From the NCBI RefSeq assembly GCF_000002995.4, contig NW_025062479.1, positions 18,658,721 through 18,722,720 on the forward strand: a stretch of 64,000 nt of DNA, read 5' to 3'. The position numbers and the translations under genes were made by a program. The DNA is from Brugia malayi. Its lineage: Eukaryota > Nematoda > Chromadorea > Rhabditida > Onchocercidae. Shown here in pieces: positions 50,233 through 63,100 of the stretch (position 1 is its first letter; every line of letters begins with the position of its first letter). The notes under the pieces were generated by a model. It saw only the letters and a program-made list of their open reading frames with translations. It ran no database searches and was not told where the DNA came from.

Positions 50233-51066
50233 TGAAAGTAGGTTTTAGCCAGTTTTTTTTTTTTTTTGTTTATAACTTAAAAGACTATACATATGAAATG
50301 TAAGTTATATATAATTTGAAAAGCACTCTCGAAAAAATATTATTTTAAGTTGGAAATTATAAGAGGTCATCGGAAATAGTATGCTCATAATTGCAATTCA
50401 AAATGAATGAATTTCTTCCCTAAGAATTCGCTCTGATTATTGAGAAAAACAAATGTGATAAACTGTGTTAATAGTAATAGAAATGAATTGTTATAAGGAA
50501 AAAAAGAAACAAAAACTTACAGTGATCTTTGTTAAATATGTGTACAAACAAATCAGAAAGATAAGCTAAATCAAGCAGTGCAGAAATGTTACGAAGACCC
50601 TTCAACAACACCCAGCTGTGATGCACCTAACCTCCTGGTTCACCCTTAACAAACATCATCCCCTAAATTAATCCATACCACACCACACCAACATCAAATT
50701 TATCCACAATCACAAACAAAACTTGCCCTCCTTCCTGGGAAGGCAGCCAAAAATGTAATAAAAAAACACACACACTCAAAATGAAAGATAAGCAGAGCAA
50801 TTTTCCTATTTCAATATGTTGTTGGTTTAGCTTTGCATGCTGTCATTTAAAATGTGTTCTTTTTGCCTGCAATTGACAGTTTCAGGCCTAATTCAAAAAT
50901 AAGGCAGTGAGAAATCCTAATGAACTTTAAAAATAACAGTCTAAATGTTAGGTACTAACAATGATATATATATATATATATATATATAATGCATCTGATT
51001 GATATCATAGAAATCAATTTAGTGACAAATATTTATAACTTTAACAAATGAAAGTAGGTTTTAGCC
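50233..51066 (+). repeat. Dispersed 18-base repeat pair
   Basis: TGAAAGTAGGTTTTAGCC occurs at 50233-50250 and, identically, at 51049-51066. Both copies are followed by AG or TG and a T run, and then by a similar AAAAG-containing stretch. Confidence 0.7.
50964..50988. repeat. (TA)n microsatellite
   Basis: About 12 AT dinucleotides in the endophilin/IFT80 intergenic region. Confidence 0.9.
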
Positions 51067-51366
51067 TGTTTTTTTAAGCCTCAAAAGTTACCCTATTAAT
51101 TTTGGCTGAAGAAATGTGTATGCAATTTATATAGTACTAAGAAGAGAAAGATTAAAAGAAGAATACATTAAGGAGGCTGTGTATTTAAATGTGAATTGTA
51201 TTCTTATCTAAATAATGTTTTTGTCTCTCAATAATCCAATCATTTGTTATCTCAGATGATTTCAGTAATCCATTACTTCTTGCTTAAAGTGATTCCAAAT
51301 AAGTCAGTTTTCAGCTAGAGGAAGTAATTGCGCTTATAAATGATGCTATGTATAATTTTCTTTATG

Positions 51367-51381
51367 GTTGCTATTAGCAAC
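51367..51381 (+). promoter_or_regulatory. X-box, RFX/DAF-19 binding site for IFT80
   Basis: GTTGCT-ATT-AGCAAC is an exact inverted repeat of six-base half-sites with a three-base spacer. It fits the X-box consensus RYYNYY-N(1-3)-RRNRAC. It lies 157-171 bases before the IFT80 start codon, within the range usual for worm ciliary genes. In C. elegans, che-2 (IFT80) is a known target of the RFX factor DAF-19. The match of motif, position and gene makes this a probable functional element. Confidence 0.75.
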
Positions 51382-51510
51382 GAAATTTTGGCAAATGTTT
51401 GATTTCAGTTTATAGCGAATCAAAAGTGACAATGTAAGTTTGCTCGAATTTATTAAATTGGACTCTGTATGAACTTTAATCGATTCCTTTGTTTCATGAA
51501 TTTTTCACTC

Positions 51511-51525
51511 AAAATAACTTTACAG
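51511..51525 (+). promoter_or_regulatory. Probable trans-splice acceptor of IFT80
   Basis: AATAACTTTACAG ends 12 bases before the ATG at 51538, with no upstream coding exon. This is typical of spliced-leader addition. Confidence 0.55.
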
Positions 51526-51537
51526 AGAAACGTTAAA

Positions 51538-54500
51538 ATGCGATTGAAGGTGACGATGGCGCGGGAGCCAAAACATTGTGATTCGGTGTTAGCAGTAGCG
51601 TGGGCGAGAAGTGACGAACTAGTCAGTGTTGGAGACGACCAGCAGGTGTTAAAATGGAACTTAGTGAATAGCGATGTTCAGGTGTTAATGCACTTACCCA
51701 GGTTTGAATGATATTATTTATCTAGCTAATTTCTATAGTACTAATGTTATTTTGACACTAACTGTGAAAAATAGCAAAATTTGAGTATGGAAATTTTTAA
51801 ATTTTCTGATCAGGCTAGAAAATATTGAGAAATTTCAGTTCTTTGTATCCGACAGGTATGCAGTGGTTTCCACACGATGGCTTCAAACAACAATTGAACG
51901 ATGTATTTGCTCTGACATCCACGGAAGGTTCCATGTATTTCCATAATGTATTTTTATTTTTGAAAGACTAGTTTTTTTTAGATAACAGCAGAACATCCAG
52001 AGAATGTTATAGAAATGTTTTTCGAGAGTAAGCCTAGTGATGCTCATTCGGTATCTTTGAAGTCGATTGCAAATTTTAGGCAAATTTTACATTTGCAATC
52101 GAAACGGACGCATTGAAAAAGCTGTAGAAGCTCACAAAGGAGCAGTTTTATCCGGTCGCTGGAGTCACGATGGTTCTACTTTTGCCACTTGTTGGTTCCT
52201 TCTAATAAACTTGTTAAAAAGTTGATTTTGGACAAAAGTGCTAATTCAATTCTTTAAAAAAATAGTTTTACCTTTTATTTATTTTGATATCAAATGTCAA
52301 TTGCAGTATGAACAAGGAATTTCCTTCAAACTCCGATCTGTATTTTGATACTTAGTTCGGAATTGGGAGGGCCAATAACGATATAAATGCAAAGAATTTG
52401 ATATTGAGGTGGAGAAGATGGTGCGGTGAAGATGTGGTCTCGAAATGGTATGCTCCGAAGTGTCTTGTTGGAGAATGGTTGTCCTGTGTACGGGATTTGC
52501 TGGAACAGCGATGATTCATGCATTGCTTTTTGTTGTGGTGAAAACTGTTCCACCAAAGTTCTCAAGTCGCAGGTGATCGTCGAATTTCAACATTTTGTTT
52601 TTTTATTCATCCACGAGTTTGCTTTAAACAAAGGTGTTGATTGTAAAGTATTCACTACAGTCATATTTGAAATCGAGCTGATTACAATTATTGCAATCAG
52701 GTAGGAGCGGAACAACAACCGAACTTTGAATTTTATTATTGGCTCTCGATAATTTCACTTCAGTTGTGATGAATTATTAAATTCAATTAAGCTTGCTGAA
52801 TAGTTCTAGTCTAGCCAGAGGTTTTGCATGTATATGGGACGAATCTTTCTCTCAACTAATTCAATAATAAAACTTCTCTTCTTTTCATAGTGTACTGAGT
52901 TATGCTGGTTTTGAATAGTTCTACCAGTTCCTTCATTTCTGTGCAAGCTTCAGATATCGCTTATTAGATGGAAGGCTCATGATGGTATAGTACTATGCAT
53001 TGACTGGAACGCCAGTACAAATCTTCTAGTGAGCGGTGGGGAAGACTGCAAATATAAGGTGGCCTTTTGTGTACTTCAACCACACAAAAATTATCTGCAA
53101 AAATAGATAGATTATCAATTTCTGCTCTTCTAACGACCAATTTTGTTTGTCCAACATATAGCCGAGTGGCACTCGCTAAATGTGGCTTTTTCATCCAAAT
53201 AAATGATTGTAGTATAGGTATGGGACGAATATGGACGTCCAATATACTGTAGTAGTCCACAAGACTATCCAATCACATCAATCGCATGGAATGTTGATGG
53301 TGATCTGTTTGCTGTTGGATCTTTCAACCTTCTTAGATTATGCGATAAAGCTGGAGTAGGTTCTTTTGAACTGGAAAAACCAATAAACTTCTAGTTTACA
53401 TCTTGCTGTTTTCCAGAAAGATTATCCTATTCAATGTCGTTCAGCTTTTTTCACTATGATGATATCAGAATTGATTTCTGATGTTTGTATTTAATTCTTA
53501 AATATTGCAGTGGTCTCATTCATTAGAGAAATTATCTACAGGAAGCATTTACAATATTAGCTGGTCACCAGATAGCACTCAACTAGCTGGTGCATGCTCC
53601 GATGGAAGCGTCTTGCATGCTTATTTAGTTGAGAAGTAATTATATTAAGATTTTTCTAAAATTTTTGCACAACATATCTTTTTTACATTTCTTCTAGATC
53701 ATCTTTTGCTAGTTACTGATCAGATATAAGTTACTTAATAACTGCTAGTTAGTGATCAGAAATAAGCCTTAAATTTCTTGCAAACTCGTCATTCTAAGCA
53801 GTGGCTTTGGACACATGTAAACACTTAAATAATATTGTAAACTGTAGTGCAGTAATACAATTGCAAACTGTAATGAAAATAAATTTTTGATTAAATTTTA
53901 TAATTTTAAGACGAATTACATGGCGAAATATTGAAGCGGTACAAACGAAACGTCAATTAATTGATATTCGTGATGTACTTTCTGATGTTGCTTGTGAAAA
54001 GTTGGAACTACGAGATCGAGTCACAAAATTTTCTCTTGGTTTCGAACAGCTTGTGGTAGCTACTACTAAGCAGTGCTACATTTTCAGGCTAGTTTTATTG
54101 AAAAACCATCGAGTGATCAACGATAGATTAGGAAGTGTAAGGTAGCTAATTTTCTGAATATCAATAATTACTATTCTTACTCTATGTGAAATTTCAGTGT
54201 AAAGAACTGGAATACACCGATTATAATGGATTTAAAGAATTGCAATGTTTCGTTGATTATGCTTTGTGAAAAGTATACGCTTTCTTTAAATCTCAGTTTT
54301 TCATTTCCAGTTGTTTTCATCTATAAACATATTGTAAGAGAAAATTGAAAAATATAGTAAGAAAAAATTGCAGTGGCAAGAGATAGAACTTTTGATCCTT
54401 TCAGAATCAATCACGTTTTTGTCTGTTTGGAACGCTGTGAAGTATTTTTGTAGGTATTTTCTGTTGATCGATGGCGGTCTAATGCAGGTGTACAATTATG

Positions 54501-57097
54501 AAGGTCGTATGCAATGCTTGCTGAAACTACCGGCTATGAATATATCCGGTGAAGCGGCAAATGAGAAGACGGCCGCTATTTCAAATGATACAATAGCTAT
54601 TCGGGATCGAACGGATTTGAAGACTGTATACTTTTTTGAAACAGTCACTGGAAAGGGTGCTGGCAATGGAAAACTTGTACATACTGTAAGGATTTTGGAT
54701 TTTCCATCAATGATTGTAAAATTAGACTGTTTCAGGTGGTCTTCTAGTAGTTGTAAGATAATCAAAAATTAGGTCAGTTTCTAGAAATTTAAATACTTAA
54801 AATTTTTGCTAGTAGCATGTATTTGTATTCTTAACTTTTTCAATCACTAATATGTCGGCTCGAAATTGCAGAATGATATAATCGAAATAGTGATGGATCA
54901 GTGTGGATCCGTGAATAATCGAAAATTAGCATTTATAGATAAATGCTTAGATTGTTTTCTAGCAGTTGTAAATACTTACGGCATTTTTCGAAAAATTGCC
55001 AAAATTGGTGAGTTGTGTAAAGTCAAGAGATAATATTGAAAACTGTGGAATAAGAACAATTAGAATGGTTATTTTTGTCTTGAGTCATGAATTGTAGTTT
55101 CGATACCAATTATTTTTAAAATCCTGTGAGCAGGAGATGATAGGTACATCTATGGGATTGTTACTGTCGGTCGTAGAACAACATTACAACTGCAACTTTT
55201 TCGAGAAATAAGTTTAGGTATTCTATTGTATCCCTAAATTTTACTTATATTCGAAGTAGTATTAAAGGTGCGATGGTGACAAATATTCTTTTTAACGATC
55301 AAACAAATATGCTTGCTGGTTTGCAAGACAATCGTCTTGTTGTATGGTTATTTCCAGCTACTGTCTTTATCGATCGTGATTTACTCCAAAAAACAATGTT
55401 TGAAGACGATGAGAACGATTTTGGGAAGTCTGCTTATTTATACAAGTCTGTTTATTATTCAATTTTTGGATGTAGAGAAACTTCGGGAGGAAAGCTTAGG
55501 ATAAATCATTCTTACTTGCAATCCTGACTATTCGGTACAAGAACTAATTATTCTGTAAACCTAAAAAAAGCTCGCAAATAATGCTTTTAATCAGAACGTA
55601 GCGGATTAAAGCTATATCCACAGTGTGTTTATGTTTTTTGCTTTAGCTTTGTTGGCAGTCACATATCAATAAGACGTTCTGATGGCGCACTCATACCTTG
55701 CACTATAACGCCATTTGCATCTATTTTGAACGCATCTGTTAGTGCTAATAAATGGGATCAAGCAATTCGCCTATGTCGACACATGCGGGTAAGTTTGATT
55801 TTTGAATAAATATTGCAGATAGAAAGCAATTCTTGCTGAATGTTCGCATGCATTTGTGTGTTGGAAAGAGTGAAAAGATATTAGAGTTGTTGATCTCAAG
55901 CATGTCGATATTTGTCGTAAATATATCTCAAATTTCAGGAGAGCTATTTATGGGGAATGCTTGCGGTGATTGCTACCGATGCAAAAAATTTTTACGCGGC
56001 TGAAATTGCATATACCGCTCTTGACGAGGTAAAATTAATTTCAACAGAACAAATTGTAAATGATACTTTTTCAAGTTTTTTGTTTACTACTAAACTGATT
56101 TAAAACTGATAAGAGTTGTTTTTCATGCAGCTTTATTAAAATAAGTTGTGTATTTGTGAAAGGCTTTTCTACCTTGACTTAGTGACAGCTGTTAATTAAA
56201 ATTAAGAGACAGTTAAAAAAGCTATGATAGATGAGTTAAAATCAAATAAGTTCAATGACAGCTGCTTAGTAATTTGTAAAAGATAACAAGCAATATCAAA
56301 CAATGAAATTTGTTTGAAAGTTCAGTTCAGTTCACTTCACTTTCAAATTTTATAGCATGATATTTCAAATCATTAATAATTTTTTGTTCAATAGTAACAA
56401 TTTTGTGCCATACACATGTTTTGAGCAAAGTGAGAAAAGTGAGTTTAATTTCAGATCGAAAAGGTGAAATTTTTATCACATTTGAGAGCAGAACAAAGTA
56501 ATGAAGTTCGATTGGCAATGATGACTGCTTTTACAAAAAATTTTAAAGATGCAGATGCTATGCTTGTGCAAAACGGACATATCTTCCATGCTATAATGCT
56601 CAATATTTCTTTGTTTCGGTGGCAGCGGTTAGAATATCATTTGAAGAATTCCAGCGAATTGTTTTACTAATTTAACGTGACAACAGTGTTATTTAATAAA
56701 ACCAAAGGAAAATTATTCTACTGTGAAATCATATGTAGCTTGCTTTCTTTTTGAAGAGCGCTTGAACTGGCGATAAAATACAAGGTACATTTGGAAACGG
56801 TGGTCGGTTATCGGCAAAAATATTTGCAAGAGATAGGGCGTAAAGAGATAGATCAGAGCTTCCTAAAATATCAGACCGAGGTAAATATCATGTTCAGAAT
56901 TACTTTTTAGGATCGAAGATCCAATTCTGATTAAGGAACTTCTACCGGTTCATATTTTATAATTCTTTTGACTGCTCGATAATTACGAAAATATGTAAAT
57001 TATAATAATGTGATATGACAAGCTAAATTTGTAGGTGGAAATCGACTGGAACCACATCCAACAAATCATACGTGAAGATGAAGCCCAGGATTTTTGA
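51538..57097 (+). CDS. IFT80: IFT80 / CHE-2 intraflagellar transport protein
   Basis: Eighteen exons: 51538-51701, 51839-51927, 52080-52190, 52409-52572, 52954-53058, 53218-53355, 53511-53635, 53911-54087, 54198-54272, 54454-54685, 54872-55007, 55134-55217, 55268-55445, 55647-55788, 55939-56028, 56455-56627, 56757-56880 and 57035-57097. They give 789 residues in phase (human 777). IFT80 is a subunit of the IFT-B complex that builds cilia; in worms it acts in sensory neurons. The N-terminal half is WD40 propellers: [91 protein letters not shown] and [20 protein letters not shown]. The C-terminal half is helical repeat: [46 protein letters not shown]. The intron at 54088-54197 appears to start with GC. 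Exon 12 adds 28 residues absent from the human protein. An X-box lies upstream. Confidence 0.97.
53708..53766. repeat. Short direct repeat in an IFT80 intron
   Basis: A 23-base word at 53708-53730 (beginning GCTAGTTACTGATCAG) recurs at 53744-53766 with two mismatches, inside intron 7. Confidence 0.7.
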
Positions 57098-57174
57098 ATT
57101 TTCTAAGAAAATTGTGAAATTTCTTTATGGCATTATTTTTGTCATATTACTTAGAAAACTTTCGCAGTGTTAAA

Positions 57175-57180
57175 AATAAA
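57175..57180 (+). terminator. Polyadenylation signal of IFT80
   Basis: AATAAA about 80 bases after the IFT80 stop codon. Confidence 0.6.
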
Positions 57181-60100
57181 AATTAATAATTTGTACTACG
57201 CTTATTGTCGCTTTTACCAGCTTTGATAATTTAAAAAGAAAAAGATTTTTTCTGTGAATGAATCCGACAAAACAGTCATTGGAACTTCTAAGTAAAATAT
57301 TTTTCCAGATATCATCTTGATTTTTGATTTTGAAAAAGGCCATTTGTCATCGTAAAATATATTTCATGAAGGAATTCGTCTGTTGATCTTTCAAAAATTA
57401 ATTTTCAGCTTTTTTAAATGACTATTATGTTGTTAAAGTTCGAGACCGAGATTAGTTACTTGTTCTACTGGTCAAGTTTTTTTTTTCTTTTTTTTTTCTC
57501 AATTCTAAATTAATAAGCAGTAAGTCGTTATTAATACGCATCAGTATTATTCAGCGTTTTCATTTCTTCAAAGAAATCACATTAAAACAATTGGTGATAT
57601 GCGATACCAATCGGAGGTCAGATTTTACGGAAGTAGGTGCACGGTACTCTCGTGCATCACGTCAATTATAGCTGTGCAGATTGTTGAAAGCATCTGCCAT
57701 CGACTGCAACTGTGCAATGGACTTCTAAGATAGGTGCACCTGGAATTTAATGTGAGTTGGAAACTAAATAAAGCTGAACAAAATGTACTGCACCACAATT
57801 TACATCCTTTCCTTCCTTTATTATTTCAATCGAAATTATCGATTCTATTCAGCCACAAATGTTTGTGGACAGGATGTGAACGAGCTGCAGCTATAGTTGC
57901 CACTGCTATACTCTCTTTTTACTATGCTTTTATTTACTTTAACAACCACTTGCTCTATCCTTCTCTTTCGGTCCTGCTATGCATAGCTGTCCGGAACGAT
58001 CACTTATTCATACCGTTCCAATTTTTTAATGAGTGGTTTTCATCTTTGTTGTCCATCGCATCATAATTGCTGTTATAGTAATAGTATAAGCGTAAAGCTT
58101 TTTATGATAAACTTTCTTTGAATTGTTGAAAGATAAGTCATCGCGATAGATAAAAATGAAATCTAATGATGAATTCATCGTAATTAATTGCATAATTAAT
58201 CTTGTTAGCATCTCAGTATCTCTGTTTATCTCGATCATTTAACTATTATCAAAGAAGACAAAGCTCCTCAACCTAAAATGGGATAATTTAAGTATATGGA
58301 ATCAGATCAACCACATTTGTCATTAGGAATGAATTTGCTAATCAACTGTCTCAGAAATGAGTAAACTCTGGGTGTAGTGCACCTTTATATTGCTTGTGCA
58401 ATTACCTCACCCATTTTTTTTCTCAACCGCTGACCAAGGATTTCAGACAAAACAAAAAAGAAATGAAACGTTCGGAATACTTCACGTGCTGATAAGCATT
58501 GAATGCGTGAACGTACGCGGATGGCACTAATGCAGAACTTGAAAATCTTTCCTTAGCCTGTGAACAAGGGTAAGCATGATTCAGCCTATTTGATTCATAT
58601 CCATTTCTCCTTTCACTGTATTTTTGTTTTAAAGTTTCATTTTAAACGAGTAATATTGATGACTTCACCTTTTAGTCTAGCTTACTTCACTGAAATCCAC
58701 AGTATCCTTTCTAAACAAAGTGTCACTTTGCCAATAAGACGAAAACTGATAAGTTTTAAAGGAAAAAGAAATTTGCTGAAGATGAAATATTGGATTAATG
58801 TTCCGAAAATTTGACTTTTTCCCTTTCTATATATTGATATACAATAATCTATTTCGCATCGATGGATATTATTCCGTTGTTTTATTAACATACGAAGATT
58901 ATCATGATTATGGACTTCCTTTTACATACTTTATTACCAATGTCCTTTTGCACATTCATGCATTCATTTTCATTAAAAATTCGGCCGTTAAAATTGGTAT
59001 TTTGTATGAAACAATACCAATTTTTTGATTTTAGAAATATATGCTATTGTCAAATAGAATTAAAAAAATTACTGGTTGAAGTATTCCTATCTGAAAATAG
59101 TATCACAATTGAGAAAGAAAAAGAAAAATAGGCCTAGCAACTATAGGCGAAGCTATGGTCATAGCTAGTGAATTTGTGAAAGAGTAAGAAAAGGTGGAAG
59201 ACATTGTTCATTTTTGCATACCGATCGATGTCGAATGCCGTCGATTCAAGCTTCTCCCCGGTATTCTTCCCTTTAAAACCCTTTTACTTTTATTATTGAT
59301 ATACAATATTGTTTGTCAAATGGCTACTTTTAGCAGCAACTCTAAGCTGGTCAAAGCTTCCTATAAGAAAAATCAGTATTTGCAGCTGAGAGCAGGGAAG
59401 TAGCGACAGGCAGTTTCATCTCCCACTTCTCATCTGCATTCGTTTACTTTTCCGGTTATTTAATCTGAAATATTTTCAACATTGGCTTTGAATTTGCAAC
59501 GCTAACAAATAAATGCTTCCCTTTATTTTTGCCATGGGAATATATTTCTTCAATTTTCAAAATTTTTGGGAAAACATTTTGATTGCCTCTGTGAACACCG
59601 TCATTCATTTTTTTATCAAATCTGTTCAAAACAGTGCTATTCATTTACTTTTCACGAACCCAGTCTCATGAAGAATGTGGCGTATATGTAATAAATACAA
59701 AAAGTGGCGTATATGCAATCTGGGAGAAGCACAAAAAAACATACAATTCCGGAATGTTGTACAAGTGTAGTATTCTTAGTGCTAGTAACCGGAATATCTG
59801 CATAGGAATTTTTAGTTTCTTTCTTTGTGTTAGGTTGAGATATATGACGCGTATTGAAATGCAGCTGCACATGGAAGTGGGGAGAACGCTTTAAAATTTA
59901 TAAGACGTGAAATTTCAAGTGGAAAAGTTTTCAAGGATGAGATTTTTCGTTCATGGGGAAGTGAATTAGCAAACAGTAGCATTAATGTACTGCATATAAT
60001 GGGTTGCACAAGTGACAAGTGAACAATCGAATATTTGAAATTGACTGTAGAAAAATTAAAAAGCTGATAGGAAGAAAGACTGACTAAATGTTACGCTCAG

Positions 60101-63100
60101 CCACTGCTTTGAATTTGGTTAAACTACATTTGGAGCCAATTCAACTCAGTATACGGTCTATCTATATGCGATACGGTTGAGAAAATGTAAATTTGAAATA
60201 CAGTTTGATTTGTGTTTAATTTAATAGTTATATTTCGCCTTTGCTCCAAGTTCAACCTTCCATATTGTCTGAGGAAGAAAAGAAAAAGGCAGGCTATGCA
60301 ACTGCATGTTACATTAAGAAACCATAAGCTTGTACTTAGAGTCTGTCGCCATCTATTGAAATCACTACCGCCTACTTTCTCATAATATCCATTAATTATC
60401 TACTTTTTTGCTTATTTTGTATTTGCATAAGTCTTCAAATGCAATTATTAGTTTACTGTATCTACTAATTCATTTATTCTATCCATTTTGTCCGTAGCTT
60501 GCAGGCAATGCAATCAATTGTTTAGTCCGAGGTAATCACGAATGATTTGAAAGACACAAGTTCTGAATATTTCGGTATTTTTTGCTGAATGTTTTAAATG
60601 TTACGAAATATTACTTTTTTACATTAATTAATTGTGAACTATAATTGGAAGTTTAATTCGTCTTCAGTTTCCCACACAATATTTGAACGTTGAGTTTATG
60701 CATTCCCATCATTTCCTGCATTTTTTGTTTTTTTGTGAAAAATTTAATTAATCGATTTAGTGATAGCAATAATAAGGTATGCTCTTTCTCCTGTGTGAAT
60801 TTGAAATAAAAATTCATGACATCTCCTAACTTCTGGAAAATTTTGTCTAAATAAAAGATTGACAATTAACAGCCATCAAGCACAATTATTAAGCTTAGTT
60901 CCATAAATATGAAGGAATGGTTATTAGGTCCAGCAAGTAGCACGAATGAAAGTAATGCAGTGCGCAAGATGATTCATTTTAAGAAATAATTCAACAAAAC
61001 ATAGCAGCGATAGGCTTTTACAAATTATTTTTTCTTTTACTCATTATTTTTGACTGCTTGTGAAAAAATTAATAAAGAAAAGATAAATCGCCTTATTTTC
61101 ATCTGTTCAACATAATAATTATATTCTGGTCAAGAACAAATTTTTTGTTTCATAGTGGTTATAATCGAAAAGTGTCAGAGTCCGAGTGGAGACCACTTCT
61201 TAATGCAGACATGCTTTATCGCTATATAAACACAATTTCGTTGCGATGTAAATGACATTTAACTCCATCATCACCAGGCGGCGTTATTGTGATGCCTGTT
61301 TAAACACTACTCAACAAGGTACACAGAATTGTGTTGATACATCGACCTACGGATCAGTTGTCACATTTTCACCTTTCTTTGTTTCTTAGCTAACTTAGTA
61401 GAAATAGACTGATTCCCATTTAGAGAGTACAGATTCTTTGAATTTGGCATCCATCTTATTCGATTCTTGAGAAAAAGGATGCAATAGGATTATTGACTTA
61501 GAAAATAGAACTAATGTAATAAATGGGGATGGCTAGATAATACTTTCCACTTCCGCTGGTCATTTTTCATTTTCTTTTTTTTCTTTATTAAATTCTTACC
61601 AAAAATCTCAGTTTAAATTGTTTTCTGAAAGTTTATATAGCCTTCCAGTTTCTTTCAGTAATAGCATGCTTTGAAATGCTTCATAGTACTTGTGAATCTT
61701 CTTCATATGTATGTATGTTTATTAACGATTTCCAATTGTGATGCTAAAAATGTGCATGCGCTAATGGTTGTGGCCAAATGCCTCTTCCGCTTCCGATTAT
61801 TTATGACGAATTATTGACAAACCAGTCAGTTATTGAACTAACATTTTTCAAACCAACTGAGGCCAACTTCTCCGTCTTAAAAACATTAGTCATTTGAAGT
61901 TTTTATGACAGTGTATCATATCATGCAGCATAGTCCAATAAGCGCCTCATTTTTCTTGTTATTCCTACCAACCTCTGTCCCATTTTTTTTCTAATTGTTG
62001 TTCTCAAGAGAAATAGTTTTTAAGTAAAGATAGAACGAAAGAAAGGAAGGGACAAAGGTCACATTCAAATGTGAGTGCTTTTTTGTAGAGACTTTTACTT
62101 GCCATTTTGTTCGTTTTCGATTTGTTGTGAGGAAAATGCGAAAATGTTCCATTATCTTTGGGAACTTTATGAAATTTTTTGGCATCTTGATGAAAGTGGT
62201 AAGCTAATTTTATTTAAGGGCAATATTTTTAACATGGGAATTGAAACATAAGAATTTTACATCTTTCCATTCAACAATGTAACGTAAAGTTCAGCAAGGT
62301 ATTATTCTAATCGAAAGCCTGAAATGTTGCAATACAACTTTTCCATTATTTATTCCCTATTATCATTTGTGGGTAGCACTCGTAGGCTTAAGCCTAGTTG
62401 ATTTGATTTCATTTCCTCCTAACAGACTTTCTTTTGCGAAGCTTTTAAGTTTGTTATTTCCTATTCTTACTATTGAAAAGTGCCAAATTCAACATTGAAA
62501 CTATTTGCATTATCTTTCATTTATTTCTTTTAGTTTAAGGTATCCTACATTTATTGTTATCACCTTAATCTTTTTCATCTCTGTTCACTCATTCCATCGT
62601 TCTGATATTTCAAGGGTTAAGTGAAAATTTTCGTTATTTGAGTGCTTCTCTCATCGAATGATAAATACTTCTTAGTAAAGTTGTTACACATATCAAAGTA
62701 CTTTCACTTTTTTTGTTACTTCTTATGATTTCAAGTTGATTTCAAATCTCTAATTGTAATTTAATGACGATACAGTGAATTACTTTTTTTTTTCGAAACA
62801 AAAAACTTGAAAAAACTAGCAACTATTTGAGTGAGATGAAACGAGAAAGTTTATTCCACTTCGTCTCGTATCACTCTTATCATCACTTCAGAACATTTCT
62901 CTATGTTCCTTTCATCGGTACAACATTCATTTTAGTTCGTTCTTCAGAAAAACTCTATGGGAAGCAACGAAATTTTTATTTTGTTTGGTATCTTTTGTTT
63001 CGTACACTTTTTTCAGATCATTCATCCATTGTTATGAATAAAATGAAAAACTACTTATTACCCCAAGATTTACATCTTAACGTAGTGAAATATGAAGTGG

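Larger units (their letters stand above)
48680..51366. other. Divergent intergenic region
   Basis: Endophilin B (-) and IFT80 (+) start from opposite ends. About 48870-49090 is GC-richer and probably includes the endophilin promoter (inference); the 122-codon frame there has no other support. About 50590-50760 is C-rich with few G residues on the plus strand. An 18-base word is repeated at 50233 and 51049, and a (TA)n tract lies at 50964-50988. Confidence 0.5.

Noticed and set aside
57734..58066. 110-codon plus-strand frame after IFT80
   Set aside because: Begins at GTG, has no splice support and shows no recognisable domain.
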